Of a DNA stretch of 15,332 bases, positions 1 through 6,384 are shown in pieces. The notes beneath the pieces were generated by a model that worked only from the letters and a program-made list of their open reading frames with translations, did no database searches and was not told the origin of the DNA. The stretch covers positions 1 through 15,332 of the forward strand of contig CAMCFD010000033.1 in the NCBI GenBank assembly GCA_945874115.1, given 5' to 3'. The first letter of the stretch is position 1; each line of letters begins with the position of its first letter. Source of the stretch: Rickettsia typhi (GTDB taxonomy: Bacteria; Pseudomonadota; Alphaproteobacteria; Rickettsiales; UBA1997). Made by a program: the position numbers and the translations under genes.

Positions 1-1193
1 TATCGAGCACAAACTTGAGGATCTTTATCGCCGATTTTTGCAAGAATCTCGCGGCCGAATTGCTCGCTAAATAACTCTTCTGAATTAACTTCTAGCGGCT
101 CTCGATTTGTAGAAGAAAATTTTGCCGCAACAATTTTTTCGTCAATTAATCCTAGGGATAATTTTTGCTCAACTAATTCTGCAATAAACTCAGGATTTAC
201 TTGATATAGCTCTATTTCTTCGTTATCATCATCAACACTAATTAAACCTTCATTCTTTAAACCATATTGAATCGCAAGCTCTTTTAGTTTGCCAGAAAGC
301 TCATGCACCAAGTCGCTATTCAATATTACGTCAAAAGGTCGCGATAAATCAACCTGATGTTTTGTTTCGATATCATCAAAAATCTTTATTATTTCTTCTT
401 TTACATATTCAAAATTGCGCTCAATTTCTTTGCCTATTTCCAGCTTTTGATATTGTGAAAAATTCTCAAAAATTTCGACTAAATATTGACTTGGAATATT
501 TTTTCTCATCAGCCCATAATATTCATCGGTTTTTTTGATCAACTCCTCACTCCTCAATCCCAAAACATGATCTAAATATCGCGGAAAATGTATTTCGTTT
601 GACACGCTAAAAAAATATCGATATTCATTTAAGAAGCTTAGATAAACTTTATTGCAGGCTTCAAGAAAAACAACTTTTTCTGGCGAGCTTAAATATCTTC
701 TCGTAATCTCTTCAAACCTAGAGCCCGTGCCACCAATGCAGAGAAGCTCTTCTTGATCAGTTGGAGGGAAAAATTCTAAGACAGAGTCTCTTTGATCTTT
801 ATTTTCAATTAAAGTTATTTTTTGTAAAATATTCAAATATTTCAAAAGCGATGACACCAAAGACTCACTTGTAACTCCGATAAAACTGATAAGATATTTC
901 GCAAACACACCTTCCGGATCAAGGTTTGCACGACGACTTCCATCTTCTTTAAGCATTGTCGGATGATTTTGAAAAATTTCGAATATCCTTCTAATTTTTT
1001 CAACATCGACCTCACCCCTTTCTACATATTCTTTGATTTCCTTCAGCTCTTGACTGGCTTCCAAACTTTTATCTTGCTCATCTTGCTCTTTAAGAATCTG
1101 AGCAAGCAAGGCCCTAACCTCAAAATCACTCAATCCTGCGATATTACTTTTAATAACACCGATTTTTTCTGGCTTCTTTATTTCTATTGGCAT
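1..1193 (-). CDS. Large unrecognised protein, N-terminal part (runs off the window)
   Basis: The reading frame is open from the ATG at 1193 to the window edge, about 397 codons without a stop. The start is firm because an in-frame TAA lies only 18 bases upstream. No clear ribosome binding site precedes it. The protein looks soluble: no signal peptide or membrane segment is visible. The first 60 residues are Glu/Lys/Gln-rich and probably helical. A conspicuous short motif, CIGGTGSRFEEI, begins at Cys152 and is followed by alternating helical, Leu/Phe/Tyr-rich stretches. An acidic patch (VDDDNEEIEL) lies about residue 320. I do not recognise the family. Large helical proteins of this kind occur in host-associated alphaproteobacteria, but that is only an impression. 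It is transcribed away from the small membrane-protein cluster. Confidence 0.8.
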   Translation of the reverse strand, partial: MPIEIKKPEKIGVIKSNIAGLSDFEVRALLAQILKEQDEQDKSLEASQELKEIKEYVERGEVDVEKIRRIFEIFQNHPTMLKEDGSRRANLDPEGVFAKYLISFIGVTSESLVSSLLKYLNILQKITLIENKDQRDSVLEFFPPTDQEELLCIGGTGSRFEEITRRYLSSPEKVVFLEACNKVYLSFLNEYRYFFSVSNEIHFPRYLDHVLGLRSEELIKKTDEYYGLMRKNIPSQYLVEIFENFSQYQKLEIGKEIERNFEYVKEEIIKIFDDIETKHQVDLSRPFDVILNSDLVHELSGKLKELAIQYGLKNEGLISVDDDNEEIELYQVNPEFIAELVEQKLSLGLIDEKIVAAKFSSTNREPLEVNSEELFSEQFGREILAKIGDKDPQVCAR

Positions 1194-1207
1194 TTTGCAA
1201 AAATTTA

Positions 1208-1237
1208 TTTAGGGTAAAGAAAATTTACAACCCTAAA
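1208..1237. other. Hairpin in the leader of the large unknown gene
   Basis: TTTAGGGT (1208-1215) is the exact reverse complement of ACCCTAAA (1230-1237), with a 14-base loop. It lies 15-44 bases before the start codon at 1193 on the minus strand, so it would form in that gene's leader. A role in translation control or mRNA stability is possible. Nothing else supports it. Confidence 0.35.
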
Positions 1238-1324
1238 AATATCACATGATTAATGTGAAAAATGTTATTATTCTAAAATCCAACGAATATTAGAAAATAA
1301 TAAATTTTTTGCAAGCTTAAATGC

Positions 1325-1376
1325 AAAGTGTTGCAGATATATATTTTCGCAACGCTTTTTAAAAACATTGCGAAAA
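1325..1376. repeat. Two mutually exclusive hairpins in an intergenic stretch
   Basis: Three arms are visible. AAAGTGTTGC (1325-1334) can pair with GCAACGCTTT (1349-1358), ten pairs including one G-U on the plus strand. TTTTCGCAA (1344-1352) can instead pair perfectly with TTGCGAAAA (1368-1376). The middle arm is shared, so both cannot form at once. The element lies just downstream of the DUF1328-like gene on the minus strand and may act as its 3' end structure. No U-tract follows directly. Confidence 0.4.
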
Positions 1377-1405
1377 AATAATAAATAATGCCAAGTGCTT
1401 TATTT

Positions 1406-1586
1406 CTATATTTTAGGACTATCTCTTCCTTTAATAACGCCAAAAACAAAGGAGATTAAGAATAAAATTATAAAAATATAAAATGAAATTTTTGCAATTT
1501 CAATTGCGGCACCAGCGATTCCAGTAAATCCGAAAATCGCTGATATTATCGCAATCACGAAAAACGTTACAGACCAATTTAACATA
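1406..1586 (-). pseudogene. DUF1328 (YtjA-type) small membrane protein, apparent +1 frameshift
   Basis: Read with one base removed, this encodes a 59-residue protein beginning MLNWSVTFFVIAIISAIFGF, continuing TGIAGAAIEIAKISFY and ending GRDSPKI. This is the standard DUF1328 layout: two short membrane segments separated by a Gly/Ala turn with GIAG. As written, a run of six T on the coding strand (bases 1560-1565) carries one T too many, so the first 9 codons and the remaining 50 are in different frames. The ATG at 1586 has an excellent AAAAAAGGAGT site 5 bases upstream. A GTG just after the shift has no such site and a stop lies close before it. Either the gene is broken, the base is a sequencing error, or slippage restores the frame. 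It follows the 1600-1905 gene by 13 bases. Members are often stress- or envelope-associated, but the function is unknown. Confidence 0.75.
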
Positions 1587-1599
1587 ATTACTCCTTTTT

Positions 1600-1905
1600 T
1601 TATTTATCGAATAATCCTTCTAGAAAAGAGATGGTGATTTTTTCTATTATGTTTTCATTTTTATTACAGAAAGCCTTGTTTTTTCTAGAGCTTCGAGCTT
1701 TTGTTATAAAATATCTTGCAAAAGAATAACAAATTAATATCGCAATAATCAGAAATAAAACAGTGATATTAAAAAATCTAACATCAAGCAACTCGCCTTC
1801 AACAAACGATTCATAGACCTTAAGATAAGACAAAATCACCAGTGAGAAAATAAACATCGCCATTAATAAATAACATATCATTCCCCTGCGATGATTTGTC
1901 AACAT
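1600..1905 (-). CDS. Small two-helix inner-membrane protein, unknown family
   Basis: The 101-residue product has two clear hydrophobic segments, about residues 9-28 and 46-65. They are joined by an acidic loop (YESFVEGELLDVRFF) and followed by a basic tail (ITKARSSRKNK) that should be cytoplasmic by the positive-inside rule. The last 25 residues are polar, then amphipathic. No ribosome binding site is evident before the first ATG. Met9 is a possible alternative, but its AGGGG is too close to be convincing. It is probably co-transcribed with the DUF1328-like gene, whose ribosome binding site directly follows this gene's stop codon. I do not recognise a family. Confidence 0.7.
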   Translation of the reverse strand: MLTNHRRGMICYLLMAMFIFSLVILSYLKVYESFVEGELLDVRFFNITVLFLIIAILICYSFARYFITKARSSRKNKAFCNKNENIIEKITISFLEGLFDK

Positions 1906-1935
1906 TCAAGACAGGTTAGGAGATTTTAAAATGAG

Positions 1936-1965
1936 CTGGCCACACGCTCGTATGGCCAGTTTTTT
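1936..1965. terminator. Rho-independent terminator hairpin
   Basis: CTGGCCA (1936-1942) and TGGCCAG (1953-1959) form a perfect 7-base stem around a 10-base loop, followed by six T (1960-1965). The best U-tract reads on the plus strand. On the minus strand the stem is followed by CTCATTTT, so it probably also ends the DUF883-type gene at 1986-2342. Confidence 0.7.
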
Positions 1966-1985
1966 CACTAAGTTTAATGTAGTCA

Positions 1986-2342
1986 TTATTTAGTGCATAT
2001 TTTTTTAATTATCAGAGAAACTACCGCGCCCGCAGCAGCCGCGATAAGCAAACTTCTGACCGGATTGTTTTTTACTTCACTTGCACATTTTCTAGCAACT
2101 TGTTTCAATTGGTCTTGCTTTTCGCTAACTATTTCACTTACACTTTTACCAGCTTGTTTAGCAATTTTTTGTAAGTTTTCTGGGCTAAAGTCAAATTCAG
2201 AATCATGAGAAAGTCTGCTTGCTGAGTCTTTAGCGTCATTTCCAAAATCTTTAGCCTGCTTAAGAAAACTGTCTTTTAGATTTTTAGCTTCGCCTTGAAA
2301 ATCTTTAGACTGATTTGAAGATAGATTATTAGTAATGCTCAT
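1986..2342 (-). CDS. DUF883/ElaB/YqjD-like membrane-anchored protein
   Basis: The 118-residue product has the usual plan of this family. A long hydrophilic, helical N-terminal region rich in Lys, Asp, Ser and Gln is followed by KNNPVRSLLIAAAAGAVVSL near residues 91-110, a single C-terminal membrane anchor introduced by the typical NP-R motif, and a short basic end. In E. coli the relatives ElaB, YgaM and YqjD are inner-membrane, stationary-phase proteins reported to associate with ribosomes. No strong ribosome binding site is visible before the ATG at 2342. It lies in the same direction as the small membrane genes at 1406-1905, but the terminator at 1936-1965 separates them. A second, shorter member is at 9931-10161. 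Confidence 0.8.
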   Translation of the reverse strand: MSITNNLSSNQSKDFQGEAKNLKDSFLKQAKDFGNDAKDSASRLSHDSEFDFSPENLQKIAKQAGKSVSEIVSEKQDQLKQVARKCASEVKNNPVRSLLIAAAAGAVVSLIIKKICTK

Positions 2343-2699
2343 ATATTTATAATTTTAGTTAATATGATGTCATCTTAACCTTAAAATCAGCGTTTTATGC
2401 TTTTTTGGTCTAAAATGACATAAGAAGACAAAAAATCCCTCAAACAAGAAAGTATTATTAACCAAATCTTTTATCTATATTGAGATGTTTACAGAAATAT
2501 AAATTAAGCATAAATTTATGAAAAAACTATTTTTTACACCCTCATATCATATTTATACTTTATTTGCAATTGTCTAATTTATAGTAATGCCAAAAGAATT
2601 TTTGGTTTCATATTAACTTTCTGATTATCGATTTAGACAAAATAAAACGATGATTAAAAAATTAAAATGATTACAATAACAATAAAACATAATTAATTT
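2343..2699. other. Gene-free, very AT-rich spacer between divergent genes
   Basis: This stretch separates the DUF883-type gene (-) from the lipoprotein gene (+) and must hold both promoters. I see no convincing open frame and no consensus -35/-10 pair. A small palindrome, CATAAATTTATG, is at 2510-2521. TTGCAA followed by AT-rich sequence near 2571 is a weak promoter candidate for the plus-strand gene. Confidence 0.4.
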
Positions 2700-3029
2700 A
2701 TGATAAATTTACTAAAAAATACTACAAAATTAGGTTTAGCATTAATTCTTTTTGCTGCCGCCTCTTGCGATGGCGACAACGATTCTAACAAAAGAGATTA
2801 TGGAGATTCTTCGGATAAAGTTATTGAAGCAAACGATAAACCTTCTAACACAAGCGAAACAATTAAAGAAACCTATAAAGATGCTAAAGAAGAGATGAAA
2901 GAGGATTATAACGAAGTTAAATATAAAGTTAAAAAAGAAAAAGAAATAAAAGATTTAAAAGACGAAAATCAAGAAACTAAGGAAGAAAACGAAGCCGTTA
3001 AAAGAGAAAATAGAAAAATTAAAAATTAA
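2700..3029 (+). CDS. Small lipoprotein with a Lys/Glu-rich coiled-coil tail
   Basis: The 109-residue product starts with a lipoprotein signal peptide: KNTTK, a hydrophobic core (LGLALILFAA) and lipobox AAS-C with Cys23 as the predicted lipidated residue. After a short Asp/Ser linker (DGDNDSNKRDYGDSSD), residues 55-109 are almost entirely Lys, Glu, Asp and Asn with helix-forming spacing. This predicts a long charged helix or coiled coil in the periplasm or under the outer membrane. No ribosome binding site is obvious. I do not recognise a family; Lpp-like or stress-induced small lipoproteins are the nearest general comparison. An inverted repeat follows it at 3039-3084. Confidence 0.75.
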   Translation: MINLLKNTTKLGLALILFAAASCDGDNDSNKRDYGDSSDKVIEANDKPSNTSETIKETYKDAKEEMKEDYNEVKYKVKKEKEIKDLKDENQETKEENEAVKRENRKIKN

Positions 3030-3202
3030 TAGCTTTACAAAACACCTTTAAAACTACTTTTTTAGAAAATTTTAGAGGTGTTTTCTTAGGTTTTGCAAAA
3101 GCTTCTGTTTTTACTTCCGGTTTACAATGTAGAATTATAGATCTCGAAGATGCCAAACCTCAACAAGATTTCGAAATTGACTTAATATCGCAATTCACTT
3201 AA
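3023..3202 (+). pseudogene. Coding-like fragment without a start codon
   Basis: One frame is open for about 59 codons and ends in TAA at 3200-3202, giving GVFLGFAKASVFTSGLQC and then IIDLEDAKPQQDFEIDL. The codon choice and residue mix look like real protein, but the frame has no ATG, GTG or TTG and begins inside the lipoprotein gene. It may be the tail of a decayed gene. The following ORF at 3245 is in the same frame but separated by several stops. No family recognised. Confidence 0.25.
3039..3084 (+). terminator. Inverted repeat after the lipoprotein gene, possible terminator
   Basis: AAAACACCTTTAAAA (3039-3053) pairs with TTTTAGAGGTGTTTT (3070-3084) over 15 positions with one imperfect pair, around a 16-base loop. 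It starts 9 bases after the lipoprotein stop and ends in four T, so it is a plausible transcription terminator. It also lies within the coding-like fragment. Confidence 0.5.
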
Positions 3203-3256
3203 TATTTTGATAGAAGCTAATAATTTATTTATCGATAAAAACTTTTGCCAAAAACT

Positions 3257-3556
3257 ATGCTAGAAACGCACAACAAAAAATCGCAAGAATTAATAAAAAT
3301 TTACGAAAAGCAAAAAAATAACTTTTTAGATAGTTTGCAACCCGACGATTTTAGAAATGGCGGAAGTTTTAACCAAGCCGAAATTATTATCGATGAATTA
3401 AACAAAGCTTTTTATCGCGTCACAATTGATAAAAAAGAAGACGCACAAAATTTTATTCGCAAAGCCCTATCCCACCTTTTTCGCGACAATTCTTCGGCGA
3501 TTGAAAAAGCCATAAAACTTTCTGACACTTATTTAAAAATGCGCGGCGTTTTATGA
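3257..3556 (+). CDS. Hypothetical small helical protein
   Basis: The frame is open from a TTG at 3245, with an ATG four codons later at 3257 that I prefer. It encodes 99 residues beginning MLETHNKKSQELIKIYEKQK. The product is soluble, charged and probably all helical, with no signal peptide, membrane segment or cysteine. A motif such as SHLFRDNSSAIEKAIKLSD near the end is well formed. No ribosome binding site is visible, and the upstream sequence holds another coding-like but stop-interrupted stretch, so this may be the surviving part of a larger decayed gene. No family recognised. Confidence 0.5.
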   Translation: MLETHNKKSQELIKIYEKQKNNFLDSLQPDDFRNGGSFNQAEIIIDELNKAFYRVTIDKKEDAQNFIRKALSHLFRDNSSAIEKAIKLSDTYLKMRGVL

Positions 3557-3738
3557 TTCAATAAATCTGTAAATAATTTTATAATTAAAAAATCCCCGTC
3601 AAAGATATAAAACTCGAAATTTTTATACTCACTTTATATTTTTTCAGCCAACTCAACATTGTGAATTTATTTTGATAAACTTAAGTTTAGGATAGGAACT
3701 ATCTTGGTTCTGATTTATGAATCTTAAAAGGAGTCTTT
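3557..3738 (+). promoter_or_regulatory. Leader of the low-complexity protein gene
   Basis: The 182-base gap ends in AAAAGGAG (3726-3733) placed 5 bases before the ATG at 3739, a strong ribosome binding site almost identical to those at 6655 and 8813. A 20-base stretch TCAACATTGTGAATTTATTT (3653-3672) recurs with one change at 6506-6525. GATAGGAACTATC near 3689 is a tiny palindrome. No consensus promoter was identified. Confidence 0.4.
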
Positions 3739-4788
3739 ATGATAAAACGTAAAAAATCACAATTACCTAAACGCAACGACGAAGGAAAATTTGTTAGCGA
3801 AGAATCTTCAAACTTTTCAACTTCACGTGGCGCAAAATCAGCATCGCAATCTGGCGATAACGACAGAAGCTCGATGCATGATGACGACAACTCTTCTCAC
3901 AGCCGATCTGGACAAAGCTCGGGACACGGACGCTCAGAACAACACAGTGGACAAGGTCGCGGCTGGCGTGAAGATTTGCAGAATTATTCCGGTTCAAGTT
4001 CTTCATCTCAAGGTGGACGCGGCGGTTCTAACTTCGAAGAAGAAGATGAGGATTTTTATGGCAATGAAGATAGCAACTCTGGTCATCAAAGCCAAGGTTT
4101 TGGTTCGGGTCAATATAGACAAAGCCAAAATGACGGATGGATTGGTGATCCACAAGAAAGTAACAGACCAAAAGCTCAATCTTCTCGTGGCGGAAGTAAT
4201 TATGGTAATGACGATGAGAGACTCTATGATCAAGATGAAGACTATGATGATAATTCATCTTCTTATGGTTCATCTTCTCGCTCTAGCCAACAAGAAAGAC
4301 GCAGTGGCCAAGGTCGCGGTGGACAAGGTCGTGGCGGATATGATAACAGCTCTTCATCTAATCAAGGTCAGTCTCGAAGCGGCTATTCATCTCAAGGTGG
4401 GCGCAGCAATCAATCCTCTCAAGGTGGACGCGGCGAAAGTTATGGCAGCAGAAAAGATCATGATAGCAACGACTCATCATATTCTTCAGGCTCATCTTCT
4501 CGCTCTAGCCAACAAGAAGGACGCAGCGGACAATCTCGCGGTGGTCAATATCAAGGCGGACAAAGCCAAGGACAGTCTCAAGGACAAGGTCGCGGTGAAT
4601 ATGGATATGATAGCTCTTCATCTAATCAAGGTGGACGCAGCGGTCAATCTTATTCTAGCAAACATTATGATTGGATTGTTAAGAAAAGGGAGAGTTCGCG
4701 CTCTCCTTTTTTTTGCTCAAAATTTAACAAATTAAGAACGCGGTCTGTTTTTTACAATCCTAAACAAAAATGGATTTATTATAATTGA
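3739..4788 (+). CDS. Low-complexity Gly/Ser/Gln/Arg-rich disordered protein
   Basis: The 349-residue ORF starts MIKRKKSQLPKRNDEGKFVS and is then almost wholly Ser, Gly, Gln, Arg, Asp and Asn, with recurring SSQGGR, RSGQ and SSSSNQG units. It should be intrinsically disordered and hydrophilic. The NDEGKFVS start and two GW motifs (GQGRGWREDL, DGWIGDPQES) faintly recall small bacterial stress proteins with DxxGRF and GWxGDPE motifs; that is an impression only. The start is well supported by AAAAGGAG. From about residue 312 the composition changes abruptly to basic and aromatic residues, because the frame runs through a strong terminator (4684-4714) and into the 3' end of the convergent antiporter gene. 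The last 30-odd residues are therefore suspect, and a nearby frameshift is possible. RNA binding or a cell-surface role are guesses. Confidence 0.65.
   Translation: MIKRKKSQLPKRNDEGKFVSEESSNFSTSRGAKSASQSGDNDRSSMHDDDNSSHSRSGQSSGHGRSEQHSGQGRGWREDLQNYSGSSSSSQGGRGGSNFEEEDEDFYGNEDSNSGHQSQGFGSGQYRQSQNDGWIGDPQESNRPKAQSSRGGSNYGNDDERLYDQDEDYDDNSSSYGSSSRSSQQERRSGQGRGGQGRGGYDNSSSSNQGQSRSGYSSQGGRSNQSSQGGRGESYGSRKDHDSNDSSYSSGSSSRSSQQEGRSGQSRGGQYQGGQSQGQSQGQGRGEYGYDSSSSNQGGRSGQSYSSKHYDWIVKKRESSRSPFFCSKFNKLRTRSVFYNPKQKWIYYN
4270..4526 (+). repeat. Direct repeats within the low-complexity gene
   Basis: A 35-base unit running from TCATCTTCTCGCTCTAGCC to GACGCAG is present at 4270-4304 and again at 4492-4526, differing at one position. 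The offset is 222 bases, exactly 74 codons, so recombination between copies would keep the frame. Shorter units (TCTCAAGGTGG, CTCTTCATCTAATCAAGGT) also recur through the gene. Confidence 0.8.
4684..4714. terminator. Bidirectional terminator between convergent genes
   Basis: GGAGAG (4689-4694) and CTCTCC (4701-4706) form a stem around TTCGCG, extended by flanking A and T runs, with eight T after it on the plus strand and CTTTTCTT on the minus strand. It lies 18 bases beyond the antiporter stop codon on the minus strand, but inside the plus-strand low-complexity ORF. Confidence 0.85.
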
Positions 4789-5916
4789 TAAAAATGCGCT
4801 CGCAATTACGATGTCATAAAGTGTCGGGACAAAAATATTTAGCTTTAAGGCAAGCGCCGCCAAAATGAAAGAAAATTCTCCAATTTGCGCCAATCCCAAA
4901 GCAACAAACAATGAATCATGTTTTGATTGCTTGAAAAATTTCATCACCAAAAATGCAACTAACGGTTTTATAAATGTTACTAATAAAAATGAAATCAAGA
5001 CTAAAACTGGTTCACGCAAAACAATTTTTGGATCAAATAACATTCCCGCTGAAATGAAAAATAACACAGCAAAAATGTCGCGCAAAGGAAGTGATCGTTC
5101 TGCTGATTTTTTGCCAATTTCACTTTCGTTTAGAATTAATCCTGCGATAAAAGCACCAAGTGCAAATGACGCACCAAACAGGCTGTAGGCGACAAAAGCA
5201 AATCCACATGCAATTGCCAAGCTTCCAAGCGACATCAATTCGCGCGATTTTGTTTTGGCGATTGCAATTAAAAGTCGCGGCAATAATTTGCGACCAATCA
5301 CTGTCATTGCGATTACGAAAATCGAAATTTTGATGAAGACCAAAAACACCGATTTAAAAACCACGTGAGCGTCAAGATATTCTCCGCTGTGCATCGACTG
5401 CGCTAAAATCGGCAATAAAATCAACACAACGATCATTATTATATCTTCAGCAACAAGCCAACCGACTGCAATTTTCCCGACATTTGAATTAATAACTCGA
5501 TAATCTTCAAAAGCGCGCAGAAGAACAACAGTGCTTGCAACCGACAAACCAAGGCCAAAAACTAAGCTTTCTAAAAAATCATATTTCAGATAATATACTA
5601 AAATAAATCCGATAAAAGTTGTGATTGAAGTTTGAATCAGCGCCCCGTTTAAAGCAATTCGGCGCACCGCGACTAAATCTCTCACCGAAAAATGTAAACC
5701 AACACCAAACATTAAAAGAATTACACCAATTTCAGCAAGTTGCTTGGCCAAACCTATGTCGGCGACAAATCCGGGAGTATAAGGCCCAAGCATAATTCCC
5801 GCAAGTAAATATCCAACAATTGTAGGCAAATGAAGACGGTTCGCCAAAAACCCAAGCGAAAACGCGAAAACTACGCTGGCAACAATCGTGGTAATCAATG
5901 GATAACTTTCAAGCAT
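4732..5916 (-). CDS. YbaL/KefB-like monovalent cation:proton antiporter (CPA2), membrane domain only
   Basis: The product is a polytopic inner-membrane protein of about 394 residues with the CPA2 exchanger fold. Matches to YbaL-type proteins run along its length: PLITTIV at the start, VGYLLAGIMLGPYTPGFVAD (35-54), LAEIGVILLMFGVGLHFS (60-77), STVVLLRAFED, GWLVAEDIIMI, FALGAFIAGLILNESE, LPLRDIFAVLFFISAGMLFD and LAQIGEFSFILA. I chose the ATG at 5916 because the homologues begin right there. The frame extends to a GTG at 6003, adding 29 residues with no clear ribosome binding site. E. coli YbaL is about 558 residues and ends in a cytosolic NAD-binding (TrkA-N/RCK) domain. Here the protein stops after the last helix, so that regulatory domain is missing. 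Likely K+ or Na+ efflux in exchange for protons; substrate not determined. Confidence 0.88.
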   Translation of the reverse strand: MLESYPLITTIVASVVFAFSLGFLANRLHLPTIVGYLLAGIMLGPYTPGFVADIGLAKQLAEIGVILLMFGVGLHFSVRDLVAVRRIALNGALIQTSITTFIGFILVYYLKYDFLESLVFGLGLSVASTVVLLRAFEDYRVINSNVGKIAVGWLVAEDIIMIVVLILLPILAQSMHSGEYLDAHVVFKSVFLVFIKISIFVIAMTVIGRKLLPRLLIAIAKTKSRELMSLGSLAIACGFAFVAYSLFGASFALGAFIAGLILNESEIGKKSAERSLPLRDIFAVLFFISAGMLFDPKIVLREPVLVLISFLLVTFIKPLVAFLVMKFFKQSKHDSLFVALGLAQIGEFSFILAALALKLNIFVPTLYDIVIASAFLSIIINPFLFRIVKNRPRS

Positions 5917-6033
5917 ATATTTATCTGTTTTTATTATTATTCCCAAAGAAAAATATGCGCTTATTATAAAACTTTTAAAATATTTGTCATCTTTTTTATT
6001 CACTTTCGCAAAAAAACCTAAGCAAGAGAAGAG

Positions 6034-6058
6034 ACCGGACTCGAAAGTCCGGTTTTTT
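6034..6058. terminator. Strong rho-independent terminator
   Basis: ACCGGACT (6034-6041), a CGAA tetraloop and AGTCCGGT (6046-6053) form a perfect 8-base stem ending in six T on the plus strand. On the minus strand the stem is followed by CTCTTCTCTT. It lies about 50 bases beyond the stop of the 48-residue gene (6106-6252, -), so it probably separates that gene from the antiporter gene. Confidence 0.85.
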
Positions 6059-6105
6059 GGAATGGAATAAATGAGGGAAAAAATGCGGAAAAATAGGAGG
6101 GGAAA

Positions 6106-6252
6106 CTAAATTTTTTTGCAATTCTTTAAATTTTTAAGAACAGCGCAAAGATCGCGATGTAAATTGTCAAGAATTTTAGAATTCTCTCTAATCTCTTTAG
6201 CCAACAGCTCTTCATGAGTAGAAAAATTTAAATCTTGATTAAATTTTTTCAT
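6106..6252 (-). CDS. 48-residue ORF, apparent internally deleted DJ-1/PfpI paralogue
   Basis: The ORF begins MKKFNQDLNFSTHEELLAKE and ends ILDNLHRDLCAVLKNLKN. A good AAGGATAAAA site directly precedes the ATG. Both ends match the full-length DJ-1/PfpI protein encoded at 7919-8563. The start parallels MKNDNSNFAVNELY, and the end parallels GDLHRHLCGVIESLE, also at DNA level (CATCGCGATCTTTGCG against CATCGCCATCTTTGCG). The whole catalytic core of roughly 165 residues is absent. The 130 bases upstream of the two genes are also alike. The frame is intact with no stops, and a terminator follows, so a small expressed protein is possible; a remnant of a duplication and deletion is the simpler reading. 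The active-site Cys-His pair is gone, so no DJ-1 chemistry is expected. Confidence 0.7.
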   Translation of the reverse strand: MKKFNQDLNFSTHEELLAKEIRENSKILDNLHRDLCAVLKNLKNCKKI

Positions 6253-6380
6253 TTTTATCCTTGCATAAAATTGTTAAGCTAAAAACTATATTTCGATATT
6301 ACTTATTAACGATTTAAAGTTATCACAAAGAACTTATCCATTATGATTTGTGCTTAATTTTATAAATTTCTCATAAAAAT
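6253..6380 (-). promoter_or_regulatory. Upstream region of the 48-residue gene, copy A of a duplicated block
   Basis: This block matches 8564-8690 in front of the DJ-1/PfpI gene, with the same distance to the start codon within two bases. The strongest core is AATTTTATAAATTTCTCATA (from 6357), followed by shared ATTATGATTT, CACAAAGAA and TAAAAACTAT segments in the same order. On the minus strand AAATCATAAT is a reasonable -10-like element. The conservation suggests a shared promoter or operator, or simply recent duplication. Confidence 0.65.
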
Positions 6381-6384
6381 TTTG

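Noticed and set aside
963..1217. An 84-codon hydrophobic plus-strand frame
   Set aside because: It lies opposite the well-supported minus-strand gene ending at 1193 and reflects its codon complement.
3690..3720. Alphaproteobacterial general stress (EcfG) promoter suggested by GGAAC at 3693
   Set aside because: No CGTT-like -10 element lies at the expected 16-17 base distance.
4270..4526. CRISPR-like array from the repeated units
   Set aside because: The repeats are in-frame protein-coding low-complexity sequence with irregular spacing, and no cas gene is nearby.
3791..4735. A 314-codon open frame overlapping the low-complexity gene, rich in Lys, Ala, Met and Ile
   Set aside because: It is the second frame of the repetitive Gly/Ser/Gln gene. 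Repeat-driven composition keeps it free of stops; it has no ribosome binding site and no recognisable protein.
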